This document shows positions 34,169 to 43,220 of a stretch of 64,000 bases of DNA, one piece after another. The stretch spans positions 372,001 through 436,000 of the forward strand of contig JBFXAF010000003.1 in the NCBI GenBank assembly GCA_050184585.1, given 5' to 3'. The notes beneath the pieces were generated by a model. The model made no database searches and was not told the origin of the DNA. It saw nothing but the letters and a program-made list of their open reading frames with translations. The stretch comes from JBFXAF01 sp050184585 (GTDB taxonomy: Bacteria > Pseudomonadota > Alphaproteobacteria > Rhizobiales > Rhizobiaceae). Position numbers and translations under genes: made by a program. The stretch's first letter is position 1. Each line of letters starts with the position of its first letter.

Positions 34169-35053
34169 ATGTCCGAACGAGGTCGCGAATCGCCCGGGGC
34201 GGTCATCGTCGTATCGAGTCATGTGGCGCGCGGATCCGTCGGCAATCGCGCGGCCGTGTTCGCGCTGGAAACGCTGGGCCACCCGGTCTGGGCCGTGCCG
34301 ACGGTGCTGTTGCCCTGGCATCCCGGCCACGGCCGGGCGACCCGGATCGTGCCCCCGCCCGAGCAGTTCGCGGCGTTCATGCGCGACCTGGAGCGGGCGC
34401 CCTGGCTGGGTGAAGTGGCGGCGGTGTTGTCCGGCTATCTCGGCGACCCGGCGCAGGCCAGCGCGGTCGCCTCGCTGGTGCGCGCCGTCAAGACGCGCCG
34501 GCCCTCCGCGCTGTATGTCTGCGACCCCGTCATGGGTGACCTGGGCGGGCTCTATGTACCGGAGGCGACCGCCCTGGCGATCCGCGATCGCTTGCTTCCC
34601 ATCGCCGATATCGCGACGCCAAACCGCTACGAGCTCGAATGGCTGGCCGAGGCGAAGCTCGCAGATCTCAAGGCGGTGATGTCGGCCGCGCTGCACGCAG
34701 GACCGCCGAGCATGCTGGTCACGTCGGCGCCGGCCACGATCGCGGGGGGAACCGGCAATCTCCTGGTCACGGCCGACGAGGCCATGCTCGCCGAGCATCG
34801 CAGCATTGACAAGCCGCCCAACGGATTGGGCGATCTGACGGGCGCCGTCTTCCTTGCCCGCCTGCTTGCCGGCCAGCCGATATCGAAGGCGCTGCAGTCG
34901 ACTACCGCGACGGTCTTCGAGATTCTCGCGCGCACGGCAAAACGCGGCGCCGATGAACTGACCCTCGAGACAGACGCCGCGAGCCTGTCGAGCCCCATGG
35001 CCATGGTGCATCTGAGGCATCTCGCTCATCCCGGGCAGGATCGTCGCGCGTGA
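34169..35053 (+). CDS. pdxY: Pyridoxal kinase
   Basis: A 294-residue ribokinase-fold enzyme. It opens with the pattern VIVVSSHVARGSVGNRAAVFALE of pyridoxal kinases, has YVCDPVMGD in the middle, TPNRYELEWLA, and the catalytic loop as GLGDLTGAVFLARL, with the base Asp near residue 219. The canonical GTGD is GLGD here, a tolerated variation. It phosphorylates pyridoxal in the PLP salvage route. Its stop overlaps the GTG of a short downstream ORF by 3 bases. Confidence 0.9.
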   Translation: MSERGRESPGAVIVVSSHVARGSVGNRAAVFALETLGHPVWAVPTVLLPWHPGHGRATRIVPPPEQFAAFMRDLERAPWLGEVAAVLSGYLGDPAQASAVASLVRAVKTRRPSALYVCDPVMGDLGGLYVPEATALAIRDRLLPIADIATPNRYELEWLAEAKLADLKAVMSAALHAGPPSMLVTSAPATIAGGTGNLLVTADEAMLAEHRSIDKPPNGLGDLTGAVFLARLLAGQPISKALQSTTATVFEILARTAKRGADELTLETDAASLSSPMAMVHLRHLAHPGQDRRA

Positions 35054-35238
35054 GCATCCGTGGCCTCGGCAAGACCGTGGTCGGCGTCGACGGGTGGAAC
35101 GCCGGGAGTTGTTGGCGGGCGACGGTTTCGGGCGCACGTTTGTCGATTCCGCACGATGTTTGCGAGACGCAGGCGAACGCCAACACATGGCCCTTCGTCT
35201 GCGACGCCTGCGACATTCCCATCGCCATCTGGTGCTGA
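35050..35238 (+). pseudogene. Short ORF, possibly a remnant of a DUF429-type gene
   Basis: A 62-codon frame beginning at a GTG that overlaps the pdxY stop (GTGA). The opening, KTVVGVDGWNAGSCW, resembles the VxGVDGxxxGW start of DUF429 (RNase H-fold) proteins, and the end, DACDIPIAIW, looks like that family's DIPIGL element, but the roughly 30 residues expected between and everything after are absent or unlike the family. Either a decayed gene or a chance frame; identity is guesswork based on two short matches. It ends 42 bases before the carbonic anhydrase gene. Confidence 0.3.
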
Positions 35239-35280
35239 ATGGGAATTGATCGCGCCCCGTCCTTGCCGCTACCTAGCGGC

Positions 35281-35925
35281 ATGACCCACCTCCCCGACTT
35301 CCTCCTCGACGGATACCGCAAGTTCATGGCCGGCCGATATGCGACCGAATCCGGGCGCTATCGTACGCTGGCCCGCGACGGACAGACCCCGGAGACCATG
35401 ATCATCGCCTGTTGCGACTCGCGCGCAGCGCCAGAGGCGATCTTCGATGCTGGACCTGGCGAACTCTTCGTCGTGCGCAACGTCGCCAACCTCGTGCCGC
35501 CCTACGCTCCGGACGGCGAGTTTCATTCGACGTCGGCCGCGCTCGAATTCGCCGTCCAGAGCCTCAAGGTCAAGCACATCGTGGTGATGGGCCATGGCCG
35601 CTGCGGCGGCATCCGGGCAGCGCTCGACCCGGCGGCCGCACCGCTGTCGCCAGGCGATTTCATCGGCAAGTGGATGAGTCTGGTCGCGCCGGCCGCGGGC
35701 GCCGTGACCGGCAACACGCTGATGACGGCCGGCGAACGACAGACTGCCCTCGAACGCATTTCGATCCGATACTCCATCGCCAATCTGCGGACCTTTCCTT
35801 GCGTGAACATCCTTGAAGGGAAGGGGAGGCTGACCTTGCACGGCGCCTGGTTCGATATCTCGACGGGCGAACTCTGGGTGATGAATCGTGAAACTGGCGA
35901 TTTCGAGAGGCCAGACGTCGATTAG
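35281..35925 (+). CDS. Beta-class carbonic anhydrase
   Basis: A 214-residue enzyme. Zinc ligands are visible as Cys44 (CCDSR, with the Asp46-Arg48 dyad) and His105/Cys108 (GHGRCGG). It interconverts CO2 and bicarbonate in the cytoplasm and supplies bicarbonate to carboxylases. ATG 35281 is used because the family begins about ten residues before LLDGYRKF. Its stop overlaps the stop of the convergent MFS gene by four bases. Confidence 0.95.
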   Translation: MTHLPDFLLDGYRKFMAGRYATESGRYRTLARDGQTPETMIIACCDSRAAPEAIFDAGPGELFVVRNVANLVPPYAPDGEFHSTSAALEFAVQSLKVKHIVVMGHGRCGGIRAALDPAAAPLSPGDFIGKWMSLVAPAAGAVTGNTLMTAGERQTALERISIRYSIANLRTFPCVNILEGKGRLTLHGAWFDISTGELWVMNRETGDFERPDVD

Positions 35926-37136
35926 GGGAGTTTCAGGGGGCTCCGCGCCGTTCGCCATAGCAGCGCGGAGACCAGCGCCAGCAGGCCCATGGCCGGTATC
36001 ACCGTTGCAAGGGAGACGACCGGATCGCCGATCAGGGCCGCGACCGTGCCGCCGACAAGGCCGCCTCCCATCTGGAAGAAGCCGGCCATGGACGACGCCG
36101 AACCCGCGATTCGCGGGAACGGGGCGAGCGACGCTGTCGACAGGGCTGGCATGACGAAGGCAACGCCGAACGTGTAGCAGGCGCAGGGAGCCATCACCCC
36201 GAGCAGGGTCGGCGGCGCAACCCTCAGTCCGACCGCCAGTGCGACGCTTCCGAGGACGATCATGGCGATGCCGACAAGGACCAGCGTCACGGTGCTGGTG
36301 CGCCGCATCAGTTGGCGCAGCGTCAGAGACCCGATGAAGAAGCTGCCCGACTGGAACAGCATGGCTGCGCCGAACTCAGTCGGCGACAGGCCGACGCGAT
36401 CCATCAACACGAAGGGAAGAATCGTCGCCTGGGTGTAGAGCGCGCCGACCGAGCCGGCGAGGACGACGCTGGTCAGCAGGAACTCGCGATGGGTCAGGAG
36501 CTGGCCGTAGGATGCGAGAAGGGCGCGCGGGCGGATGCGCGACAGGTCCCGAGCCACCGTCTCGACCATCGAGCGGCGGACCACCAGCCCGATGGCGACG
36601 CCGCCGAGAGCCATCAAGACGAAGATGGCCTGCCAGCCCGCCGTCTCGAACAACAGGCCCCCGATCGTCGGGGCGAGCGCCGGAGCTATGCCCATGATGA
36701 CCGCAGTGAGGTTCATGATCCGGGTTGATGCCTCGCCGGTGAACAGATCCCGCACCAGCGCCCTCGCAATGGCGATCCCCACCGCGGCGCCGACGCCCTG
36801 CACGAAACGAGCGGCGATGAGGAATTCGACCGTTGGGGCGAAGACCGCGCCAAGCGAACCGACGATGTAGATGGCAAGGAAGGCGAAGGTGATGGGTTTG
36901 CGTCCGAACCCGTCCGACAGCGGCCCGCACACCAGCTGCGCGGAAGCAAAACCGGCGAAGAACATCGAAAGGGTCATCTTGACGGCGGACTCGGTGGTGC
37001 CGAAGACATCAACCAGATGAGGCATGGCCGGCGTGAACAGGCCCATCGACAGCGGCCCGAGAGCGACAAGAAGCGCGCCGAGAAGCGAGACGCGCCGTTC
37101 GCTCATCGCGACAGGGAGGGGAGGCTGCGCATTCAT
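35922..37136 (-). CDS. Bcr/CflA-type multidrug efflux MFS transporter
   Basis: A 404-residue twelve-helix transporter. Motif A reads GPLSDGFGRKP (about 71-81) and the block RFVQGVGAAVGIAIARALVRDLF is the signature of the Bcr/CflA drug-resistance group (export of drugs or sulfonamides/cysteine). Its ATG overlaps the stop of the upstream MarR gene by four bases, a typical repressor-pump operon. Substrate unknown. Confidence 0.92.
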   Translation of the reverse strand: MNAQPPLPVAMSERRVSLLGALLVALGPLSMGLFTPAMPHLVDVFGTTESAVKMTLSMFFAGFASAQLVCGPLSDGFGRKPITFAFLAIYIVGSLGAVFAPTVEFLIAARFVQGVGAAVGIAIARALVRDLFTGEASTRIMNLTAVIMGIAPALAPTIGGLLFETAGWQAIFVLMALGGVAIGLVVRRSMVETVARDLSRIRPRALLASYGQLLTHREFLLTSVVLAGSVGALYTQATILPFVLMDRVGLSPTEFGAAMLFQSGSFFIGSLTLRQLMRRTSTVTLVLVGIAMIVLGSVALAVGLRVAPPTLLGVMAPCACYTFGVAFVMPALSTASLAPFPRIAGSASSMAGFFQMGGGLVGGTVAALIGDPVVSLATVIPAMGLLALVSALLWRTARSPLKLP

Positions 37137-37603
37137 GCTGCGCCTGCCCGCCGAGATTCGTCACGCATCGTGGCGAGCCTCATTCGAAGTCGCGTGAGGG
37201 TTGCCACGAAAACCTCCCAGTCATCCACAGGGATGCCTTCGGTCACGTCGCGCCGAAAGGCGGCCGTTATCGGCAGGATGCGGTCGAGCATCGCAGTCCC
37301 ATCGACCGTTAGCGACACGCGCTTTGCCCTCCTGTCGTTCGGATCGGGCGCCCGTTCGATCAAACCCCGGGCCGCGAGGCGGTCGAGCGAGGCGCTGAGC
37401 GTCATGGCCTCGATGCCCATGCGCTCCGCGAGGATAGCCTGCCTCGCTTCGCCTGCCCGCGCGACATGAACGAGCGTGCGGCCATCCCCGCTGGTAAGTC
37501 CGAGCCCGGCCTCGCCAATGCGCCTGTCCACTTCGGCCCGGATCAGTCGCGTCACGTCCGTCAGGACGAGACCGAAATTCTCGGAAGGGGCAGGAGCGGG
37601 CAT
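37133..37603 (-). CDS. MarR family transcriptional regulator
   Basis: A 156-residue winged-helix repressor. The recognition part LAERMGIEAMTLSASLDRLAARGLIER and the wing PDPNDRRAKRVSLT are clear MarR features. It probably represses its own transcription and that of the Bcr/CflA pump with which it is coupled, releasing on binding of a phenolic or drug-like ligand. A matching palindrome lies 17-31 bases upstream of the start. Confidence 0.92.
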   Translation of the reverse strand: MPAPAPSENFGLVLTDVTRLIRAEVDRRIGEAGLGLTSGDGRTLVHVARAGEARQAILAERMGIEAMTLSASLDRLAARGLIERAPDPNDRRAKRVSLTVDGTAMLDRILPITAAFRRDVTEGIPVDDWEVFVATLTRLRMRLATMRDESRRAGAA

Positions 37604-37619
37604 GGCGAGAAATGATTTG

Positions 37620-37634
37620 ATAAGGCTGACTTAT
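37620..37634. promoter_or_regulatory. MarR-type operator and -10 element
   Basis: ATAAG (37620-37624), five bases, CTTAT (37630-37634): a palindrome between the MarR gene and the divergent peptidase gene. A TATAAT -10 element for the MarR-pump operon reads on the minus strand at 37638-37633 and overlaps the palindrome, so a bound repressor would cover the promoter. Confidence 0.6.
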
Positions 37635-37731
37635 TATATGCCGTGCTTACTATCCGTTGGGCCGGTCGTCAAGCGTTGCACCGGCCGCACAGCGGGCTTA
37701 CATGCCCCCGGCTTCTCCAAGGAAACTCCGC

Positions 37732-39783
37732 ATGAGCGCTACGCGTCCCGATGTGCCTGCCGGTCCCCTCACCCACTGGACGGGTCCATCGGGCCTTCCC
37801 GATTTTGCGAAGGTGAACGACGCAGATTTTGAGCGCGTCTTCGATGCAGCCATCGCCGCGCATCGAGCCGAGGTGGATGCCATCGCGTCCGACCCCGCCC
37901 AGCCGACGATCGAGAACACGCTCGCCGCGCTCGAACTCGCAGGCGACCCGCTCGACCGTGTGTCGTCGATCTTCTGGTGCAAGGCCGGCGCTCACACGAA
38001 CGCGACGATCCAGCAGGTCGAGCGCGACATCTCGCCCAAACTCTCGCGGCATTTCTCGTCGATTTCGATGGACCCGGCATTGTTCGCGCGCATCGACATG
38101 CTTCACCGGAACCGCGACCGTCTGGGGCTCGACCCCGAAACGCTCCGGGTGCTGGACAAGACCTGGAAGGGATTCGTTCGCTCGGGCGCCAAGCTGGATG
38201 CCGCAGGGAAGGAGCGCCTTGCAGCCATCGACGCTGAGCTTGCGGGCCTCGGAACGACGTTCGGCCAGAACGTGCTTGCCGACGAGCGCGACTGGTTGCT
38301 TCTCCTCGACGATGGCGATCTTGCCGGTCTGCCCGACTTCCTCAAGAGCGCGATGGCTGAAGCGGCCGCCCTGCGCGGACACGATGGGCGTTTCGCGGTA
38401 ACGCTGTCTCGCTCGATCTACGAACCCTTCACGACGTTCTCCGAACGGCGGGACCTGCGCGAGCAAGCTTTCCGCGCCTTCGTCATGCGGGGGCAGAACG
38501 GGGGAACGACCGACAACACCGCGGTTGTCGCGAGCACGCTGGCGCTGCGGGCCGAGAAGGCGAAGCTGCTAGGCTACGACAGCTACGCGGCTTTCAAGCT
38601 CGACGACACCATGGCCAAGACGCCGACGGCGGTCCACGCGCTGCTGGATCCGGTCTGGGAGCGGGCGAAAGCCAGGGCCGCTGCCGACCAGGCGGACATG
38701 CAGGCGCTTGCGGCGGCCTCGGGAAACAACGAGGCGCTCGCCGCGTGGGACTGGCGGTTCTGGCAGGAGCGCCTGAGGCTGCAACGGTTCGACTTCGACG
38801 AGGCCGAGCTGAAGCCGTTCCTGCCGCTCGATCGCGTCATCGAGGCGTGCTTCGATGTCGCCACGAAATTGTTCGGCCTGTCCTTCGTCGAGCTGCCGGG
38901 GGTCGCGGCGTGGCATCCGGACGTTCGGACCTTCGAGGCCCGCCGTGCCGATCAGGGTCTGGCCGCGATCTTCCTCGCCGACTACTTCGCGCGTCCATCG
39001 AAACGGTCGGGAGCGTGGATGAGCTCTCTCCGGTCTGGCTACCGCCTCGGCGAAGGCTCGTTGCCGATCATCTACAACGTCATGAACTTCGCCAAACCCT
39101 CCGAGGGCGAGGCAGCGCTGCTGTCCGTCGACGAAGCGCGCACGCTGTTCCACGAATTCGGGCATGCATTGCATGGCATGCTGACGGACGTCACCTGGCC
39201 TTCGGTCTCGGGCACCTCGGTCAGCCGCGATTTCGTGGAGCTTCCCTCGCAGCTCTACGAGCACTGGTTCACGGTTCCCGAGGTGCTGGAAGAGCACGCC
39301 CGCCACCATGAGACCGGCGAACCCATGCCCCGGGGGTTGATCGACAAGATGCTCGCAGCGCGAACCTTCGGCACGGGCTTCGCCACGGTGGAGTTCACGG
39401 CGTCGGCGCTCATGGACATGGCGTTCCATGCCCGGCCGGGCGCACCCGCGGACCCCATTGCATTCGAGGCGGAGACGCTGGCGCGGCTGTCGATGCCCGA
39501 GACCATCGCCATGCGTCATCGGACACCCCATTTCGGCCACGTCTTCGCCGGCGAAGGATACTCGGCCGGCTATTATTCCTACATGTGGTCGGAGGTGCTG
39601 GACGCCGACGCCTTCCAGGCATTCGAGGAAACCGGCGACGTGTTCGATCCCGATACGGCGCGCCGCCTGGCAAGACACATCTATGCCGCCGGCGGTTCGG
39701 CCGATCCGGAGGAACTCTACCTCGCCTTCCGTGGCAGGATGCCGAGCGCCGAGGCGATGATGGTCAAGCGCGGCCTCGGTTGA
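37732..39783 (+). CDS. M3 family metallopeptidase (oligopeptidase A / Dcp type)
   Basis: A 683-residue zinc peptidase. The active-site motif HEFGH lies at 474-478, followed by SGTSVSRDFVELPSQLYEHW, where the Glu is the third zinc ligand, and by YYSYMWSEVLDADAF near the C-terminus. These are features of the thimet/Dcp family that degrades short peptides in the cytoplasm, including cleaved signal peptides. Dcp and PrlC (OpdA) cannot be told apart by eye here. ATG 37732 with AAGGAAAC upstream is chosen over a longer frame. It is divergent from the MarR gene. Confidence 0.93.
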   Translation: MSATRPDVPAGPLTHWTGPSGLPDFAKVNDADFERVFDAAIAAHRAEVDAIASDPAQPTIENTLAALELAGDPLDRVSSIFWCKAGAHTNATIQQVERDISPKLSRHFSSISMDPALFARIDMLHRNRDRLGLDPETLRVLDKTWKGFVRSGAKLDAAGKERLAAIDAELAGLGTTFGQNVLADERDWLLLLDDGDLAGLPDFLKSAMAEAAALRGHDGRFAVTLSRSIYEPFTTFSERRDLREQAFRAFVMRGQNGGTTDNTAVVASTLALRAEKAKLLGYDSYAAFKLDDTMAKTPTAVHALLDPVWERAKARAAADQADMQALAAASGNNEALAAWDWRFWQERLRLQRFDFDEAELKPFLPLDRVIEACFDVATKLFGLSFVELPGVAAWHPDVRTFEARRADQGLAAIFLADYFARPSKRSGAWMSSLRSGYRLGEGSLPIIYNVMNFAKPSEGEAALLSVDEARTLFHEFGHALHGMLTDVTWPSVSGTSVSRDFVELPSQLYEHWFTVPEVLEEHARHHETGEPMPRGLIDKMLAARTFGTGFATVEFTASALMDMAFHARPGAPADPIAFEAETLARLSMPETIAMRHRTPHFGHVFAGEGYSAGYYSYMWSEVLDADAFQAFEETGDVFDPDTARRLARHIYAAGGSADPEELYLAFRGRMPSAEAMMVKRGLG

Positions 39784-39821
39784 AATGCCCTGTTCCGAGC
39801 CGCAGCAAGTGACACAGATGC

Positions 39822-39905
39822 TCTAACCGGCTCCAAATGTTTGACGTTTACGTAAGTCCGAGTTGTTCTAACCGATTGAATCTTATGAACCTGAAATAAT
39901 CGGTT
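39822..39905. repeat. Repeated and inverted AACCG elements upstream of mdh
   Basis: TCTAACCG occurs at 39822-39829 and again at 39867-39874. The second copy is part of AACCGATT (39870-39877), which is mirrored by AATCGGTT (39898-39905) after 20 bases. All lie in the 227-base gap before mdh, where the promoter of the TCA operon must be, so these could be binding sites for a regulator. No terminator for the preceding peptidase gene is evident. Confidence 0.4.
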
Positions 39906-40010
39906 GAAAATCTGCGACAATCTGTCTATGGGCTGCGGCGAAATTCTGGCCTGCAGCTTGAAGCCCGCCTCGCCGGCCCGGTCCGGCTCTCGACAAGGAC
40001 CTCCGCACAA

Positions 40011-40979
40011 ATGGCACGTAGCAAGATTGCGCTCATCGGCTCCGGCATGATCGGGGGCACCCTCGCGCACATGATCGGCCTCAAGGAGCTGGGCGATGTG
40101 GTGATGTTCGACATCGCCGAAGGAATGCCACAGGGAAAGTCGCTCGATATCGCTCAATCGTCCTCGGTTGACGGCTTCGACGCGCGCTTCACCGGCGTCA
40201 ACGACTATGCTGCCATCGAAGGCGCGGATGTCTGCATCGTCACGGCCGGCGTGCCGCGCAAGCCGGGAATGAGCCGCGACGATCTGCTCGGCATCAACCT
40301 CAAGGTCATGGAGCAGGTGGGCGCGGGCATCAAGAAGTACGCCCCGAAGGCTTTCGTCATCTGCATCACGAACCCGCTCGACGCCATGGTCTGGGCGCTG
40401 CAGAAGTTCTCCGGATTGCCCAAGAGCCACGTGGTCGGCATGGCGGGCGTGCTGGACTCGGCCCGCTTCCGCCATTTCCTGGCCGAGGAGTTCAAGGTCT
40501 CCATCGAGGACGTCACCGCCTTCGTTCTTGGCGGTCATGGCGACACGATGGTGCCGCTGACGCGCTATTCGACCGTTGCCGGCATCCCTCTGCCCGACCT
40601 GGTCAAGATGGGATGGACCTCCAGGGAGAAGCTGGACAAGATCGTCCAGCGCACCCGCGACGGCGGCGCCGAGATCGTCGGCCTGCTTAAGACCGGCTCC
40701 GCCTATTACGCCCCGGCCTCGTCGGCGATCGCGATGGCGGAGGCATACCTCAAGGACAAGAAGCGCGTGCTGCCGTGCGCGGCGCACCTCTCAGGCCAGT
40801 ACGGCGTCAAGAACATGTATGTCGGCGTGCCCGTCGTGATCGGCGCCGGCGGCGTCGAGCGCGTCATCGAGATCGACATGAACAAGGCCGAGCAGAAGAT
40901 GTTCGAAAAGTCGGTCGCGGCCGTCCAGGGTCTCTGCGAGGCCTGCGTGAACATCGCGCCGAACCTCGCCAAGAAGTGA
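40011..40979 (+). CDS. mdh: Malate dehydrogenase
   Basis: A 322-residue NAD-dependent malate dehydrogenase of the LDH-like group. The nucleotide loop is IGSGMIGG (9-16); substrate-binding Arg83 and Arg89 flank the mobile loop; catalytic Asp149 and His176 lie in LDSARFR and GGHGDTM. It oxidises malate to oxaloacetate in the TCA cycle. First gene of mdh-sucCD-sucAB-lpd, ten bases ahead of sucC. Confidence 0.97.
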   Translation: MARSKIALIGSGMIGGTLAHMIGLKELGDVVMFDIAEGMPQGKSLDIAQSSSVDGFDARFTGVNDYAAIEGADVCIVTAGVPRKPGMSRDDLLGINLKVMEQVGAGIKKYAPKAFVICITNPLDAMVWALQKFSGLPKSHVVGMAGVLDSARFRHFLAEEFKVSIEDVTAFVLGGHGDTMVPLTRYSTVAGIPLPDLVKMGWTSREKLDKIVQRTRDGGAEIVGLLKTGSAYYAPASSAIAMAEAYLKDKKRVLPCAAHLSGQYGVKNMYVGVPVVIGAGGVERVIEIDMNKAEQKMFEKSVAAVQGLCEACVNIAPNLAKK

Positions 40980-40989
40980 GGCGCGGGCC

Positions 40990-42186
40990 ATGAACATCCA
41001 CGAATATCAGGGCAAGCAGCTGCTGAAGGCCTATGGCCTGCCGGTTGCGGACGGCGTGGCGATCTTCAAGGCCGGCGAGGCTGAAGCGGCCGCGAAGTCG
41101 CTGCCCGGCCCGCTCTATGTCGTGAAGAGCCAGATCCACGCCGGCGGTCGCGGCAAGGGCAAGTTCAAGGAACTTGGTCCCGACGCCAAGGGTGGCGTGC
41201 GGTTGGCGAAATCCGTCGCCGACGTGGTCGCCAACGCGAGGGACATGCTCGGAAACACGCTGGTCACCAAGCAGACGGGACCTGCCGGCAAGCAGGTCAA
41301 CCGCCTCTATATCGAGGACGGTGCCGACATCGATCGCGAACTCTATCTCTCGATCCTCGTCGATCGTTCCGTCGGCCGCGTCGCCTTCGTCGTCTCGACG
41401 GAGGGCGGCATGGACATCGAGGCAGTCGCGCATGACACGCCGGAGAAGATCGTCACTCGGCCGATCGACCCGGCCGCTGGCGTGACCTTGGCAGACGTAA
41501 AGGCGCTGGTCGAGGCGCTGAAGCTCTCGGGCGACGCCGCCAACGATGCGGGGACGGTGTTCCCCGGTCTCTATAAGGCCTTTGTCGAGAAGGACATGAG
41601 CCTGCTCGAGGTCAACCCGCTGATCGTCATGAAGAACGGGCGGCTCCGTGTGCTCGACGCCAAGATCTCCTTCGACAACAACGCCATGTTCCGTCACCCG
41701 GAACTGGCCGAGCTGCGCGACACCTCCGAGGAGGACGAGAAGGAGATCGAGGCGTCCAAATACGACCTCGCCTATGTCGCTCTCGACGGCAACATCGGCT
41801 GCATGGTCAACGGCGCAGGCCTCGCCATGGCGACGATGGACATCATCAAGCTCTATGGCGCGGAGCCGGCCAACTTCCTCGACGTCGGCGGCGGCGCATC
41901 CAAGGAAAAAGTCACCGCCGCTTTCAAGATCATCACCGCCGACTCGGCCGTGAAGGGCATTCTCGTGAACATATTCGGCGGCATCATGAAGTGCGACGTG
42001 ATCGCCGAAGGCGTGATCGCCGCGGTGAAGGAAGTGGGCCTCAAGGTGCCGCTTGTGGTCCGGCTCGAAGGCACCAATGTCGAACTCGGTAAGAAGATAC
42101 TGCGCGAGAGCGGGCTAAACGTCATCCCCGCCGACGATCTCGACGACGCGGCGAAGAAGATCGTCGCCGCGGTGAAGGGAAGCTGA
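40990..42186 (+). CDS. sucC: Succinyl-CoA synthetase beta subunit (ADP-forming)
   Basis: A 398-residue ATP-grasp subunit. It starts MNIHEYQGKQLLKAYG and has KSQIHAGGRGKG in the nucleotide site, EVNPLIV, and C-terminal GGIMKCDVIAEG, all SucC landmarks. With SucD it converts succinyl-CoA plus ADP and phosphate to succinate, CoA and ATP. Five bases separate it from sucD. Confidence 0.98.
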   Translation: MNIHEYQGKQLLKAYGLPVADGVAIFKAGEAEAAAKSLPGPLYVVKSQIHAGGRGKGKFKELGPDAKGGVRLAKSVADVVANARDMLGNTLVTKQTGPAGKQVNRLYIEDGADIDRELYLSILVDRSVGRVAFVVSTEGGMDIEAVAHDTPEKIVTRPIDPAAGVTLADVKALVEALKLSGDAANDAGTVFPGLYKAFVEKDMSLLEVNPLIVMKNGRLRVLDAKISFDNNAMFRHPELAELRDTSEEDEKEIEASKYDLAYVALDGNIGCMVNGAGLAMATMDIIKLYGAEPANFLDVGGGASKEKVTAAFKIITADSAVKGILVNIFGGIMKCDVIAEGVIAAVKEVGLKVPLVVRLEGTNVELGKKILRESGLNVIPADDLDDAAKKIVAAVKGS

Positions 42187-42191
42187 GCCCG

Positions 42192-43094
42192 ATGTCCATC
42201 CTCGTCGACAGAAATACAAAGATCCTCGTCCAGGGCCTGACCGGCAACACCGGCAGCTTCCATACCGAGCAGGCGCTCGCCTACCACGGCACCAAGATGG
42301 TCGGCGGCACGCATCCCAAGAAGGGCGGCGAGACCTGGGAAGGCAAGAACGGGGAAACCCTGCCGATTTTCGCCACCGTCGCCGAGGGCAAGGAAAGGAC
42401 CGGCGCCAACGCTTCGGTGGTCTACGTTCCACCGGCGGGCGCGGGCGCTGCGATCATCGAGGCGATCGAGGCCGAAATCCCACTGATCGTCTGCATCACC
42501 GAAGGCATTCCGGTGATGGATATGGTCAAGGTGAAGGCGCGTCTGGAAAAGTCGAAGTCGCGGCTTCTGGGACCGAACTGCCCTGGCGTCCTGACGCCCA
42601 ACGAATGCAAGATTGGCATCATGCCGGGCAACATCTTCCGCCGGGGCTCCGTGGGCGTTGTCTCGCGCTCCGGGACACTTACTTACGAAGCGGTGTTCCA
42701 GACCACCAATGCCGGTCTTGGCCAGACGACTGCCGTTGGAATCGGTGGCGATCCGGTAAAGGGCACGGAGTTCATCGACGTGCTGGAGATGTTCCTGGCC
42801 GACGACGAGACCAAGTCGATCATCATGATCGGCGAGATCGGCGGCTCCGCCGAGGAAGACGCCGCGCAGTTTCTGAAGGACGAGGCGAAGAAAGGGCGCA
42901 GGAAGCCGATGGCTGGCTTCATCGCGGGACGCACCGCCCCGCCCGGACGCACGATGGGCCATGCCGGCGCGGTGATCTCCGGTGGCAAGGGTGGCGCAGA
43001 GGACAAGATCGCGGCGATGGAAGCGGCCGGCATCCGGGTGTCGCCCTCGCCCGCACGACTTGGCCAGACGCTGCTCGAGGCGATCAAGGGCTGA
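42192..43094 (+). CDS. sucD: Succinyl-CoA synthetase alpha subunit
   Basis: A 300-residue CoA-binding subunit. The N-terminal QGLTGNTGSFHTEQAL is the CoA loop; LGPNCPG and SRSGTLTYE lie in the ligase domain; the phosphorylated active-site residue is His257 in GHAGAVI. It partners SucC from the preceding gene. A strong hairpin follows before sucA and may reduce read-through. Confidence 0.98.
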   Translation: MSILVDRNTKILVQGLTGNTGSFHTEQALAYHGTKMVGGTHPKKGGETWEGKNGETLPIFATVAEGKERTGANASVVYVPPAGAGAAIIEAIEAEIPLIVCITEGIPVMDMVKVKARLEKSKSRLLGPNCPGVLTPNECKIGIMPGNIFRRGSVGVVSRSGTLTYEAVFQTTNAGLGQTTAVGIGGDPVKGTEFIDVLEMFLADDETKSIIMIGEIGGSAEEDAAQFLKDEAKKGRRKPMAGFIAGRTAPPGRTMGHAGAVISGGKGGAEDKIAAMEAAGIRVSPSPARLGQTLLEAIKG

Positions 43095-43102
43095 CGCAGG
43101 GG

Positions 43103-43122
43103 CCGGGGCGTTCGCGCCCCGG
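43103..43122 (+). terminator. Hairpin between sucD and sucA (possible attenuator)
   Basis: CCGGGGCG (43103-43110), tetraloop TTCG, CGCCCCGG (43115-43122), nine bases after the sucD stop. A very stable stem with a UUCG loop but without U-tract. It may protect the upstream messenger from 3' decay or attenuate transcription into sucA rather than end it. Confidence 0.45.
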
Positions 43123-43220
43123 ACGCAACGAGGGGAAACGGGGCGGGTTCACCGCCCGAATGGCGGCGCGATGGCCGTCGAGACCAAGGAGACGGGGCCG
43201 GCGCTCCGTAACGACATACA

